Source: an uncultured Parafilimonas sp.
GTDB taxonomy: Bacteria > Bacteroidota > Bacteroidia > Chitinophagales > Chitinophagaceae
Length of the DNA: 21,753 bases
Assembly: GCA_937892395.1 (NCBI GenBank)
Contig: CALAGJ010000143.1
Coordinates: forward strand, 1-21,753
Reading direction: 5' to 3'
The notes beneath the pieces are model-generated. The model worked only from the letters and a program-made list of their open reading frames with translations. It did no database searches and was not told the origin of the DNA. How positions within the stretch are numbered: position 1 is the first letter of the stretch; the number at the start of each line of letters is the position of its first letter. A program made the position numbers and the translations under genes. This document shows positions 16,016 to 21,753 of this stretch, one piece after another.

Positions 16016-16517
16016 CCAAACCGAATAGTTGTTCTGTATCTGTATTCAAGAATGCAACCTTCTTTTAATACTGGAAAGGTAAAACTCAATAAATTCATGC
16101 CATATCAATTATGGGATTTTTTTTAAAATATCAGACTCAGCCAATTGTAGTTTTACAATACTATCTCCATCAGTCAGCTTATATATGTATGCTTCAATAT
16201 CTGAAATTTTTGAAATGTGATTATTGCCCAAATAGGGTATTTTTATATTGGCTTCATTAAATGCTGTTTTTTTTAAAATTTTTTGTGCGAACCCAGCTAT
16301 CAATTATTGTTTCCGAACTGTTAGAAAATGATTTGAGCTCCTTTTATTGAAAGTCGATAATCTTATATACAGGAGCATCTTTTTCAAATAGACATTCCTT
16401 TATTTTCAAACACTCTACACTAACTTTACCAAATACTGGTGGTATATTTTGAGCATAAATGGAGTGGGTAATACATAAAAAAGAAGAAAAAAAAGTTAAG
16501 AAAAGACAAGATTTTAT
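16016..16517 (-). pseudogene. Decayed N-terminal fragment of a DUF3857-type (transglutaminase-like) protein gene
   Basis: Three consecutive pieces in three different minus-strand frames join into one recognisable protein. Piece one (16517-16347) is a signal peptide-like start (KSCLFLTFFSSFLCITHSIY then AQ) and FGKVSVECL, ending DAPVYKIIDFQ before a TAA at 16344-16346; its first codon is ATA, not ATG. The same frame continues past the stop with SSETIIDSWVR. Piece two (about 16303-16109) reads ILKKTAFNEANIKIPYLGN then ISDIEAYIYKL. Piece three (from about 16098) reads FTFPVLKEGCILEYRYR. This order (ANIKIPY, ISDIEAYIYNL, FTFPNVKEGSIIEYRY) follows the DUF3857 domain of Bacteroidota exported transglutaminase-like proteins. 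The frame changes fall at homopolymer runs (T runs at 16267-16274 and 16117-16124 on the plus strand). The remaining several hundred residues are absent. Family naming is from recall of the pattern. Confidence 0.72.
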
Positions 16518-16743
16518 GTAGGTTTTTTTGAAAAATTAAGGTATATTTTAGAATATATATTTCAAAACTGATTTGCAGTTTATTACAAACTAAACGGCCG
16601 CATACATAAGTTTTTTGAAGAATTGTTGACTTTAAACTTGTAGGCTATTTCTTCGGCAAAAATTTAGCTCAAACACTTATCTATATTGACTTTCAGGTTT
16701 TCATGATAAAGTCAACTGCACATTCTGAGTTGAAAATTAAAAA

Positions 16744-16763
16744 AAGGGCCCAATTAGGCCCTT
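16744..16763 (-). terminator. Intrinsic terminator of the Cys-x-x-Cys-His protein gene
   Basis: A 7-bp GC-rich stem (arm AAGGGCC, 16744-16750 with 16757-16763) with a six-base loop lies 23 bases past the stop. On the minus strand it is followed by seven T. Confidence 0.82.
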
Positions 16764-16786
16764 ATTTAGAAACTAATGATGTAAGA

Positions 16787-17665
16787 TTATTGATTATGGC
16801 ATTTTATGGATGTTTTTTTCCCATCGGCAGTTATTACATTTATTACATACAATCCATGAAAAGTGTTGAGTTGGGCGGGCCATACATTATTACCTTCTGT
16901 TGCATTTACTTTTGCTGTTTTCAATACATTTCCCTGCATATCGGTATAAATAATTTTTGCTTGCTGCGCAATGCCTCCATTGTAGAATAATAAATTTGAA
17001 ACGCCATGACCTTGTACAATTTTTAGTGAATTCACAGCATTACTTTTGATATTGTTAACAGTAGCAGGCACAGCGCCTACAACAGCCTCTGGTATGGTAA
17101 GGCTTGTTTTTACAACCTGATCTCCGGATGTTCTATTGTTGCCATTTACAAAGTTTGCTGCAGTATAAAACACAACAGTACCAGTACCTGATGCAGGTGC
17201 TTTCCAAGGTATGATCAATGTGTCTGCGGTTAGTGGCATGGTGTGCTCTACATAGTTTCTTGAGCTATACAATCTGTTGGCTGTGCCAGCAGGAAAGCCT
17301 GGTGCACCCATCCATCTATTGATATTGACATCTGCCGGCGAAGCTGTTGCACAGGTGGTTTGAAAACCATGTGTTGGATTTCCAGTTGTATTTTTAAAGA
17401 CTAATACAAAGTAATACTGCTGGTTAGGCGTATAGGAAGTTACTAAGGTGCTGTCTGACTTGTATAGTCTTGAAATAATGGCAGCCCCAAAGTCTCCTCC
17501 ACTATGGCATTTTGAACAGGTTTTGTTGCCATTAAATGGTGCACCTGTTACCGCCTGATTATTTAGTGCAGGTCCATCTTTATAAGAGGCAAACAGGGCA
17601 ACCGTGAAAAAGGCAATTGCAAAACTTATTGCAATGCGTGTTTTTTTTACAGTAAATTTTTTCAT
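16787..17665 (-). CDS. Exported Cys-x-x-Cys-His protein, choice-of-anchor V-like, with C-terminal sorting-like domain
   Basis: A 292-residue protein with a signal peptide (MKKFTVKKTR then a hydrophobic run to about A26). Right after it, TGAPFNGNKTCSKCHSGG carries C50-S-K-C53-H54, the form of a c-type heme site and the usual opening of choice-of-anchor V / Reeler-like domains in Bacteroidota. Residues about 80-190 are beta-rich (YYFVLVFKN, HGFQTTCA, EHTMPL, GTGTVVFYTAANFVNG), matching that domain type. The last 75 residues (LKIVQGHG, IIYTDMQGNVLKT, LNTFHGLYVINVITADGKK) resemble a T9SS type A sorting domain, so secretion to the cell surface is likely. A heme has not been shown for such single sites. 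The protein is monocistronic with a strong terminator. Confidence 0.75.
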   Translation of the reverse strand: MKKFTVKKTRIAISFAIAFFTVALFASYKDGPALNNQAVTGAPFNGNKTCSKCHSGGDFGAAIISRLYKSDSTLVTSYTPNQQYYFVLVFKNTTGNPTHGFQTTCATASPADVNINRWMGAPGFPAGTANRLYSSRNYVEHTMPLTADTLIIPWKAPASGTGTVVFYTAANFVNGNNRTSGDQVVKTSLTIPEAVVGAVPATVNNIKSNAVNSLKIVQGHGVSNLLFYNGGIAQQAKIIYTDMQGNVLKTAKVNATEGNNVWPAQLNTFHGLYVINVITADGKKTSIKCHNQ

Positions 17666-18520
17666 TTTTCTTGATTTTCTTCAAATAGACACTTTTTTAA
17701 ATTAAACTGTTAAATTTTATTGCTGTAATGGTAATTTTTATTGTTGAAATATTTTTAAATCGTTTGCAGTTGCATTTAATTCATTTTTCTTACACTACTT
17801 TTAACATTATCTGCCAATAACAACTTAATTTTTTTTAAGTACTTAAAATTTGGGGACAATATGATATGGCAAGTTAAATCCAGTGTAGCTGTTCAAATGT
17901 ATTACACAGCTACAATGCTGCAATGAGGGCGAATGGAAGTGCAATTTCTGGCTTGATACTTCAGTACCAATAGATACTTATATATAGTAAATTTTGTGGA
18001 GGGGGAACAAAAACAGAGTTGGTGGCGCAATTTCCAGAGTTCGTGGTGGGGTTGCCAAAATGGGCGGTGCGATTTTGAGCTTTGGTGGAGGCCAAAATGG
18101 TTTGAATTTTGTAATTTAATTCTCTCTTTACCCAGCACGAATTATTTCCGCATTAATCATTGCCCGTAGGGTGAAAAATCAAACCTTACACCTTAGCTTT
18201 CAAGTTGCTTCGTTTGACTCGCAGTGATGGGCCATGCGTCATTATAACCAGAAGGGCTAATAACCAATTTACTTTGTAAAAAAATGTAGTATCTATTATA
18301 GTATTTATCTCTGTAAAGTAATTGCTGTATATGCGGATGGATGATTTTGAATTGCGGTGAAAACTTGTGGTAGCGTATTACAAGCAAGCTGGTTTGACAG
18401 CTGAAAAATAGCAACGGAAATGGTTTTTTTTGTTGAAATGGATGATATGTACATTTCTTAAACAAACAAACTATTAACTATATGTAATATTTACAGATAT
18501 TTGAGCCCTAAACATTTGCT
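17666..18520. other. Long intergenic region with remnants and repeats
   Basis: An 855-base spacer between divergent genes. The first 250 bases are very AT-rich. A GC-richer block at 18013-18096 is a 21-bp tandem repeat (listed separately). At 18201-18226 the minus strand reads CACTGCGAG then CGAAGCAA, resembling a widespread dispersed repeat. ORFs of 78 and 90 codons in this gap have no recognisable family, atypical composition and no promoter box, so they are not called as genes. The promoter of the sugar-transporter operon should lie near the right end; only imperfect boxes (GATATTTG near 18497, AACATTTG near 18511) are present. Confidence 0.55.
18013..18096. repeat. Imperfect 21-bp tandem repeat, four units
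   Basis: Four adjacent 21-base units start at 18013, 18034, 18055 and 18076. They share a core GTGGTG or GGCGG with flanking AGAGTT and GATTT blocks. Because 21 is a multiple of three, one plus-strand frame reads as Gly-rich heptads (VGGAIS, VRGGVAK, MGGAILS), but it has no start codon at its head, so the block is not called a gene. Local GC is clearly above that of the surrounding spacer. Confidence 0.55.
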
Positions 18521-19915
18521 ATGGCTGTATCATCTCCGTCTGTATCATCGCAGGGTGCATTACCAAAACCTCGCCTCAGTGTAATGCAGATTTTTACAAT
18601 GAGTTTTGGTTTTTTGGGTATCCAATTTGGTTTTGCATTGCAAAATGGCAATACAAGCCGTATTCTCCGTTCTTTCGGTGCAGATGTAGAGCAACTGCCC
18701 ATGTTTTGGATTGTAGCGCCATTGGTGGGTATGATTGTACAACCCATCATTGGACACTATAGTGATAGAACCTGGAATAGACTTGGGCGTAGAAAACCAT
18801 ATTTTCTCACTGGTGCTATTTTATCATCAATCGCATTAGTTTTTCTACCAAATTCAGGAAACCTTGCAGGTATCATTCCTGCATTATATGTAGGTGCGGG
18901 CATGGTCATGATTATGGATGCTTGTTTCAATGTTGCTATGGAGCCATTTAGAGCTTTGGTGGCAGATAATCTTCCGGATACCCAGCGTACAATGGGATTT
19001 AGCATACAAACATTTCTTATCGGATTAGGTGCTGTGGTAGGTTCTAAATTGCCCAAACTTTTGGCGGATAGTGGCGTAAGTATGGATGCCGGTGAAGATG
19101 GTATAGCGGACAACATCAAATATGCATTTTATATAGGTGCTGCTGTTTTTATGATTGCTATTTTAATCACTATATTTTTTTCAAAGGAATATGCTCCTTC
19201 GGAATATGAGAAATATCATGGCAAGCCAAATGAAGCAGAGCACAAAGCTGGCCTTTCAGAGATATTTAAAGATTTTGGTAGTATGCCGAGAACCATGCGC
19301 CAGCTCGGCTTGGTACAATTCTTTAGCTGGTTTGCCTTGTTTAGTATGTGGGTTTTTACAACTGATGCTGTAGCTACACATGTGTATGGTTTAACTGGTG
19401 ATTATTCAAAGTCAGTTGAATACAATCAAGCAGGAAATGAAGTGGGAAATGCTTTTGGTACATACAATTTTGTGGCCATGCTCTATGCATTGGCTTTGCC
19501 TTTTATAGCAAAACTGGTGGGTAGAAAAATGACACATGCCATTTCACTCATAGGAGGTGGTGTAGGTCTCATATCCATTTATTTTGTAGAGGATCCTGCT
19601 GCATTACAGTACAGCATGATTGGTGTAGGTTTGGCCTGGGCCAGCATTCTGGCTATGCCATATGTAATATTATCTTCATCTATCCCTCCGGGAAAGCTTG
19701 GCATTTATATGGGCATATTTAATTTTTTTATAACCCTTCCGCAAATTACAAATGGTCTATTTGGCGGTTGGATTGTTGAGCATATTTATGGTGGCAAACC
19801 CATATATGCCATTGTACTTGCAGGTGTATTTATGATTTGTGCAGCTATAAGTGTTTTATTCGTTTACGATGCTGGAGCTATCAATATTAAAAAAGAACTT
19901 AAAGAAGGAAAATAA
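18521..19915 (+). CDS. MFS sugar transporter, SLC45/GPH-like (probable maltose or maltodextrin symporter)
   Basis: A 464-residue inner-membrane protein with about twelve hydrophobic segments. The opening FGFLGIQFGFALQNGNTSRI and the loop GHYSDRTWNRLGRRKPYFL (D82, R90, R91, K92) match proton-coupled disaccharide importers of the SLC45-like group found beside maltose genes in Bacteroidota. The central loop (about 225-245) is hydrophilic, as expected between the two six-helix halves. The specific sugar is inferred from the neighbour: the GH13 gene starts seven bases after the stop, so the two are almost certainly one operon. Export-side hydrolysis plus symport would supply maltose or short maltodextrins to the cytosol. 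Sucrose is the main alternative substrate for this family. Confidence 0.88.
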   Translation: MAVSSPSVSSQGALPKPRLSVMQIFTMSFGFLGIQFGFALQNGNTSRILRSFGADVEQLPMFWIVAPLVGMIVQPIIGHYSDRTWNRLGRRKPYFLTGAILSSIALVFLPNSGNLAGIIPALYVGAGMVMIMDACFNVAMEPFRALVADNLPDTQRTMGFSIQTFLIGLGAVVGSKLPKLLADSGVSMDAGEDGIADNIKYAFYIGAAVFMIAILITIFFSKEYAPSEYEKYHGKPNEAEHKAGLSEIFKDFGSMPRTMRQLGLVQFFSWFALFSMWVFTTDAVATHVYGLTGDYSKSVEYNQAGNEVGNAFGTYNFVAMLYALALPFIAKLVGRKMTHAISLIGGGVGLISIYFVEDPAALQYSMIGVGLAWASILAMPYVILSSSIPPGKLGIYMGIFNFFITLPQITNGLFGGWIVEHIYGGKPIYAIVLAGVFMICAAISVLFVYDAGAINIKKELKEGK

Positions 19916-19922
19916 AAATATA

Positions 19923-21753
19923 ATGCTTAAAAAAACTGTATCAAAATTTTTGCAGATTTCAATCTGTTGTTTATGTATTGTGATGGTACAATCCGTAAAT
20001 GCAGAGACCACTTGCTACCCCACACATTGGTTTGTAGGTATGCATTGGAATCAGGTGCAAGTACTCATCAATGGAGGTGATGGATTCGCAAATAATAAAA
20101 TAGCTATTAACTATCCTGGTGTTACCCTTCAAAGCACAGTACGATTTGAAAATGATCATTATTTGGCACTCAACCTATTGATAGATGCATCTGCTAAGCC
20201 CGGACAAGTAATGATCCTTTGTACCAATTTAAAGAATATAACAGAAACAATTTTTTGGGAAATAAAACCTCGCAGAGCAGGCAGAGGCACTTCATTTGCT
20301 CAAGGTGTAACGGCAAAAGATTTTATCTATTTACTCATGCCCGATAGATTTAGCAATGGGGACATTAGCAATGACCGCATAGCTGGTATGAGAGATCAAA
20401 CTTTGGATAGAACAAATTATTTTTTCCGCCACGGCGGAGATTTGCAAGGCGTACAAAACCATATTGACTATCTGAAAAATATGGGAGTAACAAGCCTTTG
20501 GATGACTCCCGTTTTGGAAAACGATCGGACAGCCCGCACGGAGCATGGTTATGGTTTTACCAATCAATATGCAATAGAGCCAAGATTTGGCGGAGCCAAT
20601 GCCTATAAAAATTTAAGTGATGCCTTGCACTTACAAGGAATGAAACTCATTCAGGATGCAGTATATAATCATGTGGATATAGATCATGTGTTATATAAAG
20701 ATTTGCCTGCGGCAGATTGGTTTCATCAATGGCCATCATTTACACAAACAAGTTATAAAGACCAACCCATTTTTGATATGTACGCAGCACCATCAGACAG
20801 CAGGATAACACAGGATGGTTGGTTCAATGAAACAATGCCCGACTGGAATCATGCAAATCCTTATGTCTGCAATTACCTCATACAGCATGCACTATGGAGT
20901 GTGGAAGAATTTGGAGTGGACGGATATAGAATTGATACCTATTTATACAATGACTTGCCATTTATGAATCGTTGTAATGCTGCACTCATGGAAGAGTATC
21001 CAAAGATTAGTTTGTTTGGGGAAACCTGGGTGCATGGCACAGTATCACAAGCATACATGATGCAAAATAATATGGACCTTGCATTTATAAGCAATCTTCC
21101 AGGTGTTACGGATTTTCAAACAAATCTTTATGGCATCATACCCGCACTTACACAGCCCTTTGGCTGGACAGAAGGAGTAAACAGATTATATACTACACTC
21201 ACGAATGATGTGTTGTATAAAGACCCCATGCAAAATGTAAATTTTTTGGATAATCATGACTTGAGTCGTTTCTTTTCCATCGTAGATGAAAAAGTAGCAA
21301 AGCAAAAAATGGGCATCCAATGGTTATTGACTTGTAGGGGTATTCCTCAAATGTATTACGGTACCGAAGTATTAATGAAGGGCTTTACAAATCCGGATGG
21401 ATTGGTACGCTTGGATTTTCCCGGCGGCTGGGCTGGGGATGCAAAAAATGCATTTACAGGCGCAGGCTTAACGGATGATGAAAAGTCAGTACAATTATTA
21501 GTAAAAACATTGGCCAATTACCGCAAGCAAAGTACTGCTTTGCAAACAGGCAAGTTGATGCAATATGTGCCGCAAAATGGACTTTACGTATATTTTAGAT
21601 ATAACGATGAACATACAGTAATGTGTGTCATGAACACTGCTGAACAGCCCATGCAACTTGACTTTTCAAAATATAAAGAACGCACCACAGGTTTTAGTAC
21701 GGCAATGGATGTATGTGGTAGCAGCACATCTTTTTCTACAGCACATATTGCTA
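19923..21753 (+). CDS. GH13 alpha-glucan hydrolase (neopullulanase / cyclomaltodextrinase / SusA-like), 3' end missing
   Basis: The first 610 codons are present; the gene continues past the window. A signal peptide (MLKKTVSKF then a hydrophobic run ending VNA, about residue 27) indicates export. Residues about 31-120 resemble the N-terminal domain of cyclomaltodextrinase-type enzymes. The GH13 barrel shows region I DAVYNH (245-250), region II GVDGYRIDTY with nucleophile D338, region III FGETW with acid/base E367, and region IV FLDNHD with D446. The segment MPDWNHANPYV (305-315) matches the neopullulanase-group region before region II. A C-terminal beta domain begins near residue 540. It should cut starch-derived or cyclic alpha-glucans in the periplasm or at the surface. 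It is translated just after the transporter with a seven-base gap. Confidence 0.93.
   Translation, partial: MLKKTVSKFLQISICCLCIVMVQSVNAETTCYPTHWFVGMHWNQVQVLINGGDGFANNKIAINYPGVTLQSTVRFENDHYLALNLLIDASAKPGQVMILCTNLKNITETIFWEIKPRRAGRGTSFAQGVTAKDFIYLLMPDRFSNGDISNDRIAGMRDQTLDRTNYFFRHGGDLQGVQNHIDYLKNMGVTSLWMTPVLENDRTARTEHGYGFTNQYAIEPRFGGANAYKNLSDALHLQGMKLIQDAVYNHVDIDHVLYKDLPAADWFHQWPSFTQTSYKDQPIFDMYAAPSDSRITQDGWFNETMPDWNHANPYVCNYLIQHALWSVEEFGVDGYRIDTYLYNDLPFMNRCNAALMEEYPKISLFGETWVHGTVSQAYMMQNNMDLAFISNLPGVTDFQTNLYGIIPALTQPFGWTEGVNRLYTTLTNDVLYKDPMQNVNFLDNHDLSRFFSIVDEKVAKQKMGIQWLLTCRGIPQMYYGTEVLMKGFTNPDGLVRLDFPGGWAGDAKNAFTGAGLTDDEKSVQLLVKTLANYRKQSTALQTGKLMQYVPQNGLYVYFRYNDEHTVMCVMNTAEQPMQLDFSKYKERTTGFSTAMDVCGSSTSFSTAHIA

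Noticed and set aside
16109..16303. Treating this 64-codon ORF as an independent small gene
   Set aside because: It begins with TTG in mid-domain and continues the same protein family read in the flanking pieces, so it is part of the pseudogene.
17902..18138. 78-codon minus-strand ORF in the long spacer
   Set aside because: It overlaps the 21-bp repeat array, has unusual His/Cys/Ser-rich composition, no promoter box and no recognisable family; better explained by the repeat.
18193..18465. 90-codon minus-strand ORF
   Set aside because: No family resemblance and a composition typical of translated AT-rich spacer; its C-terminal part is the possible dispersed-repeat remnant.
18757..19119. 120-codon minus-strand ORF
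   Set aside because: Antisense to the well-supported MFS transporter gene.

Overview
The window looks like an ordinary chromosomal stretch of a low-GC Bacteroidota bacterium, probably in or near the Chitinophagaceae. This rests on gene content (ribosomal protein THX, DUF4286, Omp28-like and Cys-x-x-Cys-His exported proteins, a T9SS-like C-terminal domain, a SusA-like GH13 enzyme), on AT-rich spacers without clear Shine-Dalgarno sequences, and on several exact matches to the Bacteroidota -7 promoter box TAnnTTTG just upstream of start codons. No rRNA, tRNA, CRISPR array, intact insertion sequence or prophage gene was seen.

Layout: 1-138 is the 5' end of a DedA-family membrane protein gene (minus strand). 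322-2098 holds a membrane-anchored SRPBCC/GyrI-like protein and methionine aminopeptidase (minus). 2213-2494 is a small three-helix membrane protein (plus). 2562-5167 holds histidine ammonia-lyase and an Omp28-like thioredoxin-fold lipoprotein (minus, separate units). 5315-5995 is cytidylate kinase (plus), apparently leaderless. 6322-7731 is a lipoprotein sulfatase (minus). 8128-10536 holds a DAO-type FAD oxidoreductase and a CNNM/CorC-type CBS membrane protein (plus). 10766-11227 carries 30S protein THX and HU, each with its own terminator (minus). 11509-13646 holds arginyl-tRNA synthetase followed by DUF4286 (minus), divergent from a GtrA-family protein at 13739. 14460-15254 is an AIM24-family protein (plus), convergent with purE. 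16016-16517 is a decayed DUF3857-type gene. 16787-17665 is an exported Cys-x-x-Cys-His protein. After an 855-base spacer with 21-bp tandem repeats, 18521-21753 is a two-gene unit of an SLC45/GPH-type sugar transporter and an exported GH13 enzyme cut by the window end.

Most genes are housekeeping functions: protein maturation, pyrimidine and purine metabolism, translation and chromatin. The clear catabolic unit is the transporter-GH13 pair, where an exported neopullulanase/cyclomaltodextrinase-like enzyme would release small maltodextrins for import by the symporter. Histidine ammonia-lyase stands without other hut genes, and the sulfatase without a visible maturase. I found no convincing undescribed multi-gene system. 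The most notable items are the pseudogene, the leaderless cmk promoter, the 21-bp repeat array, the SRPBCC-GyrI fusion and the Cys-x-x-Cys-His exported protein.
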